From: SIG440 sp045591035
Lineage (GTDB): Bacteria; Bacillota; Clostridia; Monoglobales; Monoglobaceae
DNA length: 64,000 nt
Assembly (NCBI GenBank): GCA_045591035.1
Contig: JAZNSG010000027.1
Location: forward strand, 1-64,000
Reading direction: 5' to 3'
Under the pieces are notes generated by a model, which ran no database searches, was not told the origin of the DNA, and saw nothing but the letters and a program-made list of their open reading frames with translations. Positions within the stretch are counted from its first letter, which is position 1, and the number at the start of each line of letters is the position of its first letter. Below, piece by piece: positions 7,065-17,600 of the stretch. A program made the translations under genes and the position numbers.

Positions 7065-9425
7065 CTATTTTTTCATTGAGATTCCTTGTGCTTCCAGTCG
7101 TGCTACTATTGAATCTACCACCGCCATTGTTTCTTCCTTGGTAAGAGTACGTTCAGGATGAGAGAATACAATACGCACAGTTATTGACTTTCCGTTTTCG
7201 TCGGTATAAGTATCAACGACACTGACATTCTTCACAAGCAAACAATTTTCCGCCTTTATTGCATCACCAATCGGAGCAAACTTTTCAGTCACAAATGAAA
7301 GGTCTATTTCCATTTCCGGATAACGTGATGGTTCAACATAAGAAATACTTGCATTGCCGATTTCTGCAAAGTCTGCCACGTCAATTTCCGCATAGACTAT
7401 AACTGCTTTTTTGTCAATCTTCTTTGAGACAACAGGATGCACAAGACCAATTTCACCAATTTCCTTATCATCACAGCATACAGAATTAAGGTTCTTAAGA
7501 TGCTGATATGAATGGGTTGCCTCAATACTTTTAAAGGTCAGTTCTCTGTGTTTTATATCATCAGCAATAACAAGAAGCATATCACGCAGTTCAAGATAAA
7601 GCTGTTCTGCTGACTTTGTTTTTGAGAACAAGGTAACTGCGAGCATCTTTCTCTCGTTGCACATTCCGTCAGTTTTCACGCCTTTAACAACACGACCTAC
7701 CTCAAACACACCAAAATCAGTACTGTACGAACTGTTATATTTAACCTGACAAAGCTGTGTAGGAACGATGGAACGTCTTATTGTCTCAATATTGGGGTTC
7801 GTAGCATTAACGAGCTTGATATTTTCCTCAATATCTATACCCAAAGCCTTGTACTCATCATAATATGCCCAAATATACGAATGAAGTTCGTGAAGAGAAT
7901 ATCTTTTCACCAAAATATCCTTTATCTTATCTTCCACTGTCTTTTCTTCATGAGCACGAACGGGATAAAGGGGAGACCTTGCTGTATGAATATCAAAGTT
8001 ATCATAGCCATAAATTCTTGTGATTTCTTCGATAATATCAGCTTTTATGGTAACATCCTTTGTAGCTCTCCAGCTGGGTACAGTCACACTGAAATTATCA
8101 TCAGAAAGTTCAACCCCAAAACCCAGTGACAAAAGAGTTTTCACAATTGTCTCGTTGCTGATTTCAATTCCTGTATACTTATTAACGAAACTTTTATCAA
8201 AGTCAAGCTTAACAGTATCATATTTAACCGCATACTCATCAGTTAGTGATGAAACAACCTTAACTCCGCCATCTATCTCCATGAGAAGCTTCAAGAATCT
8301 TCCGATAGCAGTCACTGTCATTTCAGGGTCAAGACATTTCTCATATCTCATTGATGCATCGGTTCTGTGAGCAAGACGAACAGTTGATTTTCTTATTGAA
8401 ACTGCATCAAATGTAGCAGATTCCAAAGTCAAAGTCGTGGTATCGTCAACAATTTCCGAATCCAAACCGCCCATTATCCCCGCAATTGCCACAGGTATAT
8501 CGTCATTGCAAATCATCAAAGTGTTTTCATCCACATTTCTTTCAACCCCATCAAGAGTTGTGAAAACGAAAGGCTTTTCAAATCTCTTAATTCTGAGTTT
8601 CTCCACCTTTCGGGAATCGAAAGCGTGCATTGGCTGTCCCATTTCAAGCATGAGATAATTTGTCAAGTCAGCCAGAAGATTAATTCCTCTCATTCCGCAG
8701 TAATAGAGTCGGATTCGCATATTAACGGGGCTGACTGTCTTTGTTATATTCTCAACCTGCAAACAAGAGTAGCGCTGACAAAGCTTGTCCTCAATTTTCA
8801 TATCAACCTTTGGAAGGTTATCAAAAGCCGCAAGGTCAACACACTCCAAGGGTTTCAGTTCTCTTCCCGCAAGTGCAGCAAATTCACGGGCAATTCCGTA
8901 ATGGCCCCAAAGGTCGGGACGGTTGGTGAGAGACTTGTTGTCTACCTCAAAGATTATGTCATCAATATCATATATTTCCTTAACATCTGTTCCGCAGGGA
9001 ACATCCTCTGTGATTTCAATGATACCCGCATGTTCATCTGAGATACCAAGTTCTCTTTCACTGCAGCACATACCATAAGAGGTGAATCCTGCCAAATCAC
9101 GGGGAGTAATATCTATTTCGCCAATCCTCGCACCGATTTTAGCAAAAGCTGTTTTCATGCCAACCCTTACATTGGGAGCACCGCAAACAACATCCGTGAG
9201 TTTTCCGTCACCTGCATCCACTTTAAGAAGGTGAAGCTTTTTTGAGTCAGGATGGTCTGCAACCTCTTTTATTTCAGCAACAACTATTCCGCTTATGTCA
9301 CTTCCCTTTTGAAATATCTCGTTTTCAACTTCAGCAGTAGAAAGTGAGAAACGGCTCAGAAGTTCCATTTTATCAAGACCTGTCAAATCAACAAAGTCCG
9401 AAATCCAATTCATAGATAAAAACAT
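7065..9425 (-). CDS. pheT: Phenylalanyl-tRNA synthetase beta subunit
   Basis: Beta chain of the alpha2-beta2 synthetase that charges tRNA-Phe. At 786 residues it has the usual bacterial length. The domains appear in order: an N-terminal EMAP/tRNA-binding fold with CGAPNVRVG near residue 100, the B3/B4 editing region (about 200-390), B5 (about 400-470) with IIEEITRIYGYDN, the inactive class II-like core, and the C-terminal anticodon-binding FDX-ACB domain (YPEMEIDLSFV to the end). It is co-transcribed with pheS, 17 bases upstream, under a Phe T-box. Confidence 0.97.
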   Translation of the reverse strand: MFLSMNWISDFVDLTGLDKMELLSRFSLSTAEVENEIFQKGSDISGIVVAEIKEVADHPDSKKLHLLKVDAGDGKLTDVVCGAPNVRVGMKTAFAKIGARIGEIDITPRDLAGFTSYGMCCSERELGISDEHAGIIEITEDVPCGTDVKEIYDIDDIIFEVDNKSLTNRPDLWGHYGIAREFAALAGRELKPLECVDLAAFDNLPKVDMKIEDKLCQRYSCLQVENITKTVSPVNMRIRLYYCGMRGINLLADLTNYLMLEMGQPMHAFDSRKVEKLRIKRFEKPFVFTTLDGVERNVDENTLMICNDDIPVAIAGIMGGLDSEIVDDTTTLTLESATFDAVSIRKSTVRLAHRTDASMRYEKCLDPEMTVTAIGRFLKLLMEIDGGVKVVSSLTDEYAVKYDTVKLDFDKSFVNKYTGIEISNETIVKTLLSLGFGVELSDDNFSVTVPSWRATKDVTIKADIIEEITRIYGYDNFDIHTARSPLYPVRAHEEKTVEDKIKDILVKRYSLHELHSYIWAYYDEYKALGIDIEENIKLVNATNPNIETIRRSIVPTQLCQVKYNSSYSTDFGVFEVGRVVKGVKTDGMCNERKMLAVTLFSKTKSAEQLYLELRDMLLVIADDIKHRELTFKSIEATHSYQHLKNLNSVCCDDKEIGEIGLVHPVVSKKIDKKAVIVYAEIDVADFAEIGNASISYVEPSRYPEMEIDLSFVTEKFAPIGDAIKAENCLLVKNVSVVDTYTDENGKSITVRIVFSHPERTLTKEETMAVVDSIVARLEAQGISMKK

Positions 9426-9442
9426 TAAAAATCGCCCCTTTC

Positions 9443-10495
9443 TTATTCATCGTCGGTGAACTGTGAAAGAACCTTCAGGCTTCCGCTGTTCAAATCACGA
9501 ATATCTTTCACACCATACTTCATCATCGCAAGTCTCGTAAGCCCAAGTCCAAAGGCAAAGCCTGTGTATTTCTCAGGGTCAATTCCCCCCGCTTTAAGGA
9601 CCTCAGGATGAATCATACCGCAAGGACAAAGTTCAAGCCAACCACTGTGTTTGCAAGAGGGACAACCGTCTCCCCCGCAGATGAGACAACTTATGTCAAG
9701 CTCAAATCCCGGTTCAACGAACGGGAAAAACCCCGGACGAAGACGAACCTTTATATCCTTTTGGAATACTTCTGAAAGCATAGTTTTCATAAAGAAAATA
9801 AGGTTTGAAATTGAAATATCCTTATCAACCATAACCCCTTCCATCTGGAAGAAAGTATTTTCATGACAAGCATCTGTTGCTTCGTTTCTGAAGCATCTTC
9901 CCGGGAAGATTGCCTTAATCGGAACGCCATCGTTGATTAGTGCATCCTTATATTTTTTGTAAATAGCATTCTGCGCCGCAGAAGTCTGGGACTTTAAAAG
10001 CTGTCCGTTTTCGAGATAATAGGTGTCCTGCATATCACGTGCAGGATGATGCTTTGGAATATTAAGCGATTCAAAGCACTCATAGTCGGTAACTACCTCG
10101 CTGTAATCCTCAACGGTAAAGCCCATAGACTTAAACACCTTTTCGCACTGTCTTTGGACAAGGGTAATCGGATGATATGAGCCACGCTCCAGTTTCCCGG
10201 GCATGGATACATCAAACTCAGGCATAAGGTTGATTTCTTTAAGTATTTCTGCATTCTTGATTTCTTCGCCCTTGTTTGCAATCATATCAGATGCTTCTGT
10301 TTTAAGTTCGTTTACCTCTTGTCCGAAGGTCTTTTTCTCTTCAATTGAAAGGTCCTTCATTCCTTTAAGCAGTCCGGTAATAAGACCACTTTTCCCCAGA
10401 TACTCGACACGAAGCTGTTCAAGGTCAGCCATGCTTTCCACAGCGTTCAGTTTCGCAAGGAGTTCCTGCTTCAGTTTTACGGTTTGTTCTGCCAT
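9443..10495 (-). CDS. pheS: Phenylalanyl-tRNA synthetase alpha subunit
   Basis: Catalytic chain of PheRS, 350 residues from the ATG at 10495, which follows AGGAAGGAAATC. Starting further upstream would translate the T-box terminator. It has an N-terminal coiled coil (about 1-85), motif 2 around FRNEATDACHENTFFQMEG, and motif 3 in GFAFGLGLTRLAMMKYG. Between them lies a Cys-rich insertion with CLICGGDGCPSCKHSGW and LCPCG, which looks like a zinc knuckle. Similar insertions occur in some clostridial PheS proteins and are absent in E. coli PheS. Confidence 0.97.
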   Translation of the reverse strand: MAEQTVKLKQELLAKLNAVESMADLEQLRVEYLGKSGLITGLLKGMKDLSIEEKKTFGQEVNELKTEASDMIANKGEEIKNAEILKEINLMPEFDVSMPGKLERGSYHPITLVQRQCEKVFKSMGFTVEDYSEVVTDYECFESLNIPKHHPARDMQDTYYLENGQLLKSQTSAAQNAIYKKYKDALINDGVPIKAIFPGRCFRNEATDACHENTFFQMEGVMVDKDISISNLIFFMKTMLSEVFQKDIKVRLRPGFFPFVEPGFELDISCLICGGDGCPSCKHSGWLELCPCGMIHPEVLKAGGIDPEKYTGFAFGLGLTRLAMMKYGVKDIRDLNSGSLKVLSQFTDDE

Positions 10496-10534
10496 ACTGA
10501 TTTCCTTCCTAACATAAAATATTTGAATATGGAA

Positions 10535-10790
10535 CAAAAAAACTCGTCCCCGATTAAACAGGGACGAGTATATTACCCGCGGTACCACCCATATTCAGAA
10601 AAATCTGCACTTTTTTGTGATTTGCCGCAATCACAAGCTCTGCTTATGCCTAAAGCTTTCGCAGAACGCTCCTATGCTGAAATTCACAAGCAACTTCCCA
10701 ACGTCCGCTCCCAGCCCACGACGGTACGCTCTCTTCTGAGAAAATTTGCTCACTACTTACACATATTCACAGCGTGGCTTACTTATCTTC
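10535..10790 (-). ncRNA. T-box leader of pheST (Phe)
   Basis: The minus strand has the T-box signature GGGTGGTACCGCG (10573-10590 region), followed by the terminator ACTCGTCCC / GGGACGAGT with seven T (10535-10569). In stem I the sequence GAATTTCAG (about 10677-10685) presents TTC, a Phe codon, as the specifier. This agrees with the downstream gene. Uncharged tRNA-Phe should stabilise the antiterminator and switch on pheST. Confidence 0.95.
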
Positions 10791-10793
10791 AAC

Positions 10794-10823
10794 ATTATAT
10801 CACCTATTATCCTGTTCTGTCAA
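10794..10823 (-). promoter_or_regulatory. Promoter of the pheST T-box operon
   Basis: Minus strand TTGACA (10818-10823), 18-base spacer, TATAAT (10794-10799). Confidence 0.9.
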
Positions 10824-10855
10824 GGTTTTTAGACTAATATCTTTTTGCAGATGAA

Positions 10856-13624
10856 TTAATCCGTTAAAGATTTCTTCAGCTCTTCAACTGATTTTTCAAG
10901 GCTTTCCATCGATTGACCAAATTTAGTCCAATCACTTTGGGCATTTGCGTTTTTCACGTTCTCAAATTCTTCAATAACACGTCTTGCAGCCGTTTCATAG
11001 CTTGGAGTAGTTTCTGCCGGACTTTCATTTTCAGTTGCATCGTGGCCTGTTTCAGGTGCGGTATTAAGCCCCGTCTCGGGAACACGCTCTCCAAACAAGG
11101 CATAAAGAGCCTCCGAAAGAGTGCCTTTCATAACTATCTTCTCATCATAAGCAACCACAACCTGCTTAAGTTCCGGCAGGGTAGTTTCGTTGTTTGAAGA
11201 TATATAAATCGGTTCCACATAAAGTACAGAATTTTCAATGGGAACGACTATCATATTACCCCGTATCACCTTTGAGCCACCTTGGCTCCACAGATTCAGC
11301 TCTTTCGATATGCTCATATCAGCATTTATCCTGTTTTCAACCTGCAATGGTCCGTAAATGTTGATATCTTTGGGGAATTTATAAACCTGCAGTTTCCCAT
11401 AATTATCCCATTCGTTTCTCACCGCAAACCAAGCCACCATATTATCCTTGTTTGCAAGAGTAAGCGGAATTGACATAAGAAGTTCTTCCTCTTCTTCATC
11501 TTCAAGCTGCATCATATTGTAATACGGCTTGATTTCCACCTCATCCGTTGAAGTCCCGTATTTTTCTTTTGCGATAACCCATGTGTCATTCTTATTATAG
11601 AATGTTGTCGGGTTTGAGATATGGTATTTACCGAAAACTCTGGATTGAATATCAAACAAATACTCCGGATACTTGACATTCTCTCTCAGGTCAAACGGGA
11701 ACTCATCCTCCACAAACAAATCAGGATAAATCGCCTTGTAGCATCTTGCTATCGGGTCATCATCAGTTGCATAAAACAACACTGTTCCGTCATAGGCATC
11801 AACAACCGCCTTAACGGAATTTCGGATATAGTTAAACTCACCGCTGCTCTGGGAATACGGGAAATACTCTGTTGTCGTATATGCATCAACAATCCATTTA
11901 AGGCGTCCCTCACCATCAATTACCATATACGGGTCAGGGTCATATTCAAAAAAGGGTGCTACAGTTTTAAGCCTTTGGATTATATTTCTGTTTATGAGAA
12001 TTTTGCTGTCACTTGATACCAAATCAGAAATCAAAAGACGGATATCTCCGTACCTGGCTGCGAAAAGCACTCTGTTCAGCGGAGTAAGTCTGACTCCGCC
12101 TTTTCCGTCATAAGAAAACTCAACATCCTCCTGGTCCTCGGAATAATCAAGCTCCTTATACTTTTCGTTTCCAACTACTACATAATCATTAGTAAGCTCA
12201 CCATAATAAATTCTCGGTTGGGTAATTTCGCCTATATTTTCAGCGGACTTCGGCGGAATATCCTTTATAAGAAGCTTTGGCTGACCCTGGGCTGTTACAT
12301 CGTTTATAGAGTTCATAACAACGCCAAATCCATGGGTATACCTGAGAGTATTATTTATATAGGTATCCGCTGTATCACTCAGGTTCTCCTTTGTAATTTC
12401 ACGAGGAGTTATAGCTACCGCTGTTTTTTCACCGTTTATTACATAAGGAACTATATCAGTCTCGTTAAATTTATAATAATTACGAATACCCTGAATTTGA
12501 TTTAGGGCTGTTAAATTCGCTGAAAGGTCAACAACTCTTATGTTATCCGCGACATTCTTGTGTTTAGCAACATCCTCTGATGTCAAATCATTTTCCACAT
12601 CATAAACGACCTCTTTTATGTCATCCAGTCCATAAGCAATTTGCGTATACGTTATGTTTGTTGCGATGTTCTCTTTTTCCTTTATTACCTCATTGGGGGA
12701 AACAAAAACCCCCTGAACAATCAAAGCCGTCACCAGAGCAACAACAAAAGACGCCGGAAAAACCAATGCAGTCTTAAGTGCAGCCTTATTCTTGCCCTTT
12801 CCCAGAAGGACAAGGCTCACTACTGCAATTACGCCAATCAGAAAAGGTACTGCCTTGTAATAGTTAAGCCAGATTGTTTTTGCTGTATAACCTGCCCCCT
12901 GAAGCTCACCGAATTTCCCATATAGTAAATCTTCACTTTTAAATACAAACGAAATAGCATAAAAAAGCAGCAGAATACTCAGATTAACAAGATTATGCAC
13001 AAAAATGCGTTTAAACATAAAGAACTCTTTTCCCGAGTATCCTCCAAAAACTATCCCCAAAAACCAATAGCAGACAGCCACAAATCCCGTCAAAGCAATC
13101 CAGATTCCAAAAACATTTTTCAAAAGAGAAAGAAGAAACGGTCTTTGGAAAACGAAATACCCTATATCCTTTCCGAAAACGGGGTCCTCTATTCCAAACC
13201 ATTGTGCCTCTGAAAAAAGCAAAAAGTTTTCGCATATTCCCGACACAGAAAAACAGCTTATTATAATTGCCAGAATTCCGCTTATGAGAGCTGATGTTCC
13301 TAACTTATCCAGCCAGCCTCTTTCAATATTTAAGAGAATCAATGCCCTGCGTATAAAAAGTATGCTTAAGAAAAAGACAGCAAATATCACAAAAAACAAT
13401 ATCCCGTGTATAACCAATCTTATCTTGAGGTTTTTAAAAAAAATGGAGGTATATTGCATTCCTATTTCCTTTATTTCGATATATTCAAAGACCATCCCCA
13501 AAATAGCAACTATAATAAACGCAGCTGCTATAGCACAAAACATAAAAATGCCCTTTTTGCTTAAGCTTTTTTTATTAAACAAATCTTTTTCCTTAAAACC
13601 TTTTGCATCAATCACAAAAATCAT
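10856..13624 (-). CDS. UPF0182 family large membrane protein
   Basis: 922 residues. The first third holds about seven membrane segments between residues 25 and 310. A long extracytoplasmic domain follows, with family segments such as NYYKFNETDIVPY, YTHGFGVV, RIYYGELTNDYVVVG and TTTEYFPYSQ. The tail beyond about residue 830 is low complexity, with Pro, Thr and Glu (ETGLNTAPETGHDATENESPAETTPSYE split by short turns), and ends in a Lys/Glu coiled coil. This is the UPF0182 family; its function is unknown to me. The ATG lies only two bases from GGAG, so the GTG at codon 4 is an alternative start. It has no obvious operon partner. Confidence 0.9.
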   Translation of the reverse strand: MIFVIDAKGFKEKDLFNKKSLSKKGIFMFCAIAAAFIIVAILGMVFEYIEIKEIGMQYTSIFFKNLKIRLVIHGILFFVIFAVFFLSILFIRRALILLNIERGWLDKLGTSALISGILAIIISCFSVSGICENFLLFSEAQWFGIEDPVFGKDIGYFVFQRPFLLSLLKNVFGIWIALTGFVAVCYWFLGIVFGGYSGKEFFMFKRIFVHNLVNLSILLLFYAISFVFKSEDLLYGKFGELQGAGYTAKTIWLNYYKAVPFLIGVIAVVSLVLLGKGKNKAALKTALVFPASFVVALVTALIVQGVFVSPNEVIKEKENIATNITYTQIAYGLDDIKEVVYDVENDLTSEDVAKHKNVADNIRVVDLSANLTALNQIQGIRNYYKFNETDIVPYVINGEKTAVAITPREITKENLSDTADTYINNTLRYTHGFGVVMNSINDVTAQGQPKLLIKDIPPKSAENIGEITQPRIYYGELTNDYVVVGNEKYKELDYSEDQEDVEFSYDGKGGVRLTPLNRVLFAARYGDIRLLISDLVSSDSKILINRNIIQRLKTVAPFFEYDPDPYMVIDGEGRLKWIVDAYTTTEYFPYSQSSGEFNYIRNSVKAVVDAYDGTVLFYATDDDPIARCYKAIYPDLFVEDEFPFDLRENVKYPEYLFDIQSRVFGKYHISNPTTFYNKNDTWVIAKEKYGTSTDEVEIKPYYNMMQLEDEEEEELLMSIPLTLANKDNMVAWFAVRNEWDNYGKLQVYKFPKDINIYGPLQVENRINADMSISKELNLWSQGGSKVIRGNMIVVPIENSVLYVEPIYISSNNETTLPELKQVVVAYDEKIVMKGTLSEALYALFGERVPETGLNTAPETGHDATENESPAETTPSYETAARRVIEEFENVKNANAQSDWTKFGQSMESLEKSVEELKKSLTD

Positions 13625-13687
13625 CTCTCCTTTTCTTCATAATTTCTCTCAATACAACCAAAGGGACGAATTTTCCGCCCCTATAAT

Positions 13688-14626
13688 TTAAGCCATATTC
13701 AATTTTTTATCTCCAGATGGCTCAATTATGGCATTAACAAAATCCACAGTATCAAAATCGGCTATATCGTCAACGCCCTCACCAAGGCCAATAAGTTTAA
13801 CAGGGATTCCATAGTCATTCTTGATTGCAAATACAATTCCACCCTTTGCCGTGCCATCAAGCTTTGTGAGTATAATGCCTGTTATATCGGCAGTCTCCTT
13901 GAATTGCTGAGCTTGGGAGACCGCATTCTGCCCTGTTGTGGCATCAAGAACAAGCAAAACCTCTTTTGAAGAATTTGGTAACTCCTTATCGAGTATACGA
14001 TAGATTTTCTTAAGTTCCTCCATCAAATTCTTTTTGTTATGGAGCCTACCCGCTGTGTCACAAAGAAGCACATCCGCATTTCTGTTTTTCGCAGCACCAA
14101 TTGCATCAAAAATCACAGCCGCCGGGTCAGAACCCTCGTTTTGCCGAATCAGCTCTGCATTGGCACGTTTTGCCCACACCTCAAGCTGTTCAATAGCTGC
14201 CGCACGAAAAGTATCCGCCGCAGCTATTATAACCTTTTTCCCTTCGCTGCTATACTTGTATGCAAGTTTCCCAATTGAAGTTGTTTTTCCTACTCCATTG
14301 ACTCCAATCACCATCACAACAGCGGGACTTCCCTCAAGTTTCATGTCGTTTCCGCCTTCAGACAAAATATCCACAAGAATCTGTTTCAGTTCCTCACGAA
14401 CATCTTCACTTTCGGTAATCTTCTTTTCTTTCACTTTTTCTCTTAGTCTTTCAATTATTTCACAAGAGGTATTTACCCCAAGGTCGGACATAATAAGAAC
14501 TTCCTCAAGTTCTTCAAACAAGTCCTCGTCAACACTTTTAAATGCTTTTAAAACATTTTCAAGCTTGGTTCCTACTGATTCCTTTGTTTTGTTTAAAGTC
14601 GTTTTCAGTTTATCAAACAAACCCAT
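13688..14626 (-). CDS. ftsY: Signal recognition particle receptor FtsY
   Basis: SRP receptor GTPase that docks ribosome-nascent chain complexes at the membrane for co-translational insertion. 312 residues: a short N domain (about 1-100), then the G domain with GVNGVGKTTSIGKLA near 108, DTFRAAAIEQL near 137, DTAGRLHNK near 190 and TKLDGTAKGG near 252. The acidic A domain of E. coli FtsY is absent, as usual in Gram-positives. Its ATG overlaps the smc stop codon by one base (TAATG), giving translational coupling; smc-ftsY is a conserved Firmicutes pair. Confidence 0.98.
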   Translation of the reverse strand: MGLFDKLKTTLNKTKESVGTKLENVLKAFKSVDEDLFEELEEVLIMSDLGVNTSCEIIERLREKVKEKKITESEDVREELKQILVDILSEGGNDMKLEGSPAVVMVIGVNGVGKTTSIGKLAYKYSSEGKKVIIAAADTFRAAAIEQLEVWAKRANAELIRQNEGSDPAAVIFDAIGAAKNRNADVLLCDTAGRLHNKKNLMEELKKIYRILDKELPNSSKEVLLVLDATTGQNAVSQAQQFKETADITGIILTKLDGTAKGGIVFAIKNDYGIPVKLIGLGEGVDDIADFDTVDFVNAIIEPSGDKKLNMA

Positions 14627-17600
14627 TATTCTGTCACCTCGTCAATATTTAATGATAAGAGCTTTGATATTCCTTTTTCTTGCATAGTAACACCATAAAG
14701 TATGTTTGCCGCCTCCATTGTGCCGCGTCTGTGAGTTACCACAATGAACTGGGATTTCTTGCTGTATTTTTTAAGATAATCCGCATATCGGTAAACATTA
14801 ACATCGTCCAACGCTGCCTCGATTTCGTCAAGAATGCAAAATGGTGTTGGTCTGACCTTCAGTATAGCGAAAAGCAACGCAATAGCGGTAAATGCACGTT
14901 CACCACCTGAAAGCAACGTAAGATTCTGAAGCTTTTTCCCTGGTGGCTGAGCCTCAATTTCTACTCCGCTCTCTAAAACATCATTTGGGTCAGCAAGACT
15001 CAAAGTAGCCTGACCTCCGCCAAAAAGCTCACGAAATACAAGGTTAAAGTTTTTGCTTATAACAGCAAAGTTTTCAGAGAATTGCTTTTTCATAATCTTG
15101 AGCATATCCTCAATAAGACTCTCAAGTTCACCTTTTGCTTTCTCCAGGTCTGCGGTTTGATTTGTCAAAAATTCAAAGCGTTCACAAACATTTTTGTATT
15201 CTTCTATTGCATCTATATTTATATTCCCAAGAGCCTTTATTCTGGACTTTAGTGAAGATGCCTTTTGATTTGCTTCTTTCAAATCAAAATCCTCATCAGG
15301 ACACTGCTTTTTTGCCTCGCTGTACGTAAGCTCGTATTCGTCCCAAAGATATGCATAAATACCATCCAGTTCTTGTTCAAGTCTGGTTTTTCTACTCTCA
15401 GCCTTCACCTTCTGTTGTCCTAAAGCAAAGAGCTTTTCATGGGTATCTTTGACGGACTCCTGAAGTTCTCGACATTTTGAATCAGCATTCTTTCGCATAA
15501 CAGACAGTTCTTCTATCCGCTTATCGGTATCGGCATTATCAGCATTGAGGGTTTTAAGGTTTATGCGTTTTTCTTCGATGTCCTTATTAATCTCAGCTAT
15601 TTTCTCCTCAAAAAGAGCAATCTGATTCTGGCGTTCTGTGTTTTCATTTAAAACACCAATTCGCTCGGCTTTAACACTCTCTATGCGTTCCTGCTGAAGT
15701 TCGATATCTTTAAGATTTGCATTAACCTCAATGGTAACAGAAAGAAGCTCATTTTGAAGTTCCTGAGCCGATTTGAGGATTTCCTCATTTTCCAGCTGTT
15801 TATTCTCCGTTTCTCCACGCAAAAGAACATTCTCTTTTTCAAGCTCCTCTATGAGACTTTTGCTGAGCTTTATATCTTCGTCGATTTCAGCCGTCCTTTT
15901 TTCAATTGTTTCAATTTCCTTGAGCAGAATGCTGCGACGTTCCTCTGTTTCTGACATATATCTGTCAGTATGTTCAGCCTCAGCTTTCAACTTTATATAT
16001 TCTTCATTCTTTAAAGTCAAAGTTTCTCTGGCCGTTTCTGTTTCCGCAGTGATACGTTTAAGCAAAACAACATTTTCATTACATTTTTCTTCAACATCAG
16101 CAAGTTCATCTTTGAGCTTTGAAATCTCGGCAGAAAGGCTGCCAATTTCAGTCTTTCGTGATAAAAATCCTGAATTTTTGCTCATGCTACCGCCACTCAT
16201 AGCTCCGCCGGTCTGAATAACATCTCCATCAAGTGTCACAATGCGGAAACGATGACCGCATTTTTTTGCCATAACAATTGCATTATCAATATTATCCACC
16301 ACAACTGTAGAGCCAAGAGCATTCCCGACTATCCCCGCATAAAGGCTGTCGCATTTAACCAAATCTTTTGCGATAGCTATGTATCCTGTCATTTTTGATG
16401 CAACAGAAACATCCGCTATGCGGTCTTTCATGGTCGAAATGGGCATAAACGTTGCTCTGCCCAGTCTGTTTTCTTTTAAGTATGCTATAGCTTTTTTTGC
16501 ATCCTCTTCGTTTCGGGTTACAATATTTTGGCTCACGGATGCCATAGCTGTTTCAATGGCAACAACATACTTTTTATCTGTTGTCACAAGTTTCGTAAGA
16601 GGTCCGTAAATAACTGCACCCCTGAGCTTTCCATCTGCATTTGCAGTCATAACAGATTTTACGCTTCTGCTGTATCCTTCGAAGTCATTTTCCATTTCCT
16701 CAAGCACACTTTTTCTCGACGTGCTTCGGCTCAACTCAGCCAAAATGGCGTTCCGTCTTTCAATCAATTCGGAGTTCTTCTCACGAATATCATTCCTTAA
16801 AGTTTCAAGTCTTTGAGACTCTTCATTGGCAAGGTTAAACTCAGCTTCCTTTTGGGAAAGTCTTTGTCTGACTTCTTCGCATTCTTTTTCTAAATCTAAA
16901 GACGATTCTTTTTGCTTTTCGATTTCAGCCAAGGCATTTTCATACTCCGCCCTGAAATTCTGCGTAAGAATATTGTAGTTCACAATTTTACCCTGAAGGG
17001 CATTTATTTCAGAAGCTTTTTCTATTATCCTTGATTTTAAATTCTCAATATTTTCAGTGCTTTCTTCAAAAGCACCGTTAACCTCCGCCAAAGAGCTTTC
17101 GGTTTTTCCTTTTTTGTTGGAAATCCGTTCTTTTTCAGACTCCAATTCTTCAAGGGCAGTTTCATAGCTGTCAATCAAGCTGTCAAGCTGTTCAATTCCT
17201 CGATTGCCTTTTTCTATTTCTTCTTCAATTCTCTTTATATTTTCCTTGCAGTGTTCAATATTTGACAACGACAAAGAAATAAGATTGTTTTCTTCAGCTA
17301 ACCTTTCCGCAGCTGATTTCTGGGCATCTCGGCATTTTTCAGTTTCTTCATCATACCTTGAAATCTGCTCATACAAATTCGTTATATTGCTTTGAGTTTC
17401 ATCGGCTTCTTTTTGCAAAACATCAATGCTTTCAGAAATATCCTCAAACTGTTTCTCGGCTTCTTTCAGCTCATCCTTATACTTTTCAATTGAAAAAACA
17501 GAAGCACTGACTTCAATCCCCTTAAGTTCTTCACGAAGATTAAGATATTTTTTCGCTTTTTCAGACTGAGCTTTAAGGGGATCAAGCTGACCCTCAAGCT

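Noticed and set aside
10496..10588. N-terminal extension of PheS into the leader
   Set aside because: It would translate the T-box terminator and gives a sequence unlike PheS; the ATG at 10495 has a good ribosome site.
12995..13691. Plus-strand frames opposite the UPF0182 gene
   Set aside because: They are shadows with basic, low-complexity composition and no ribosome sites.
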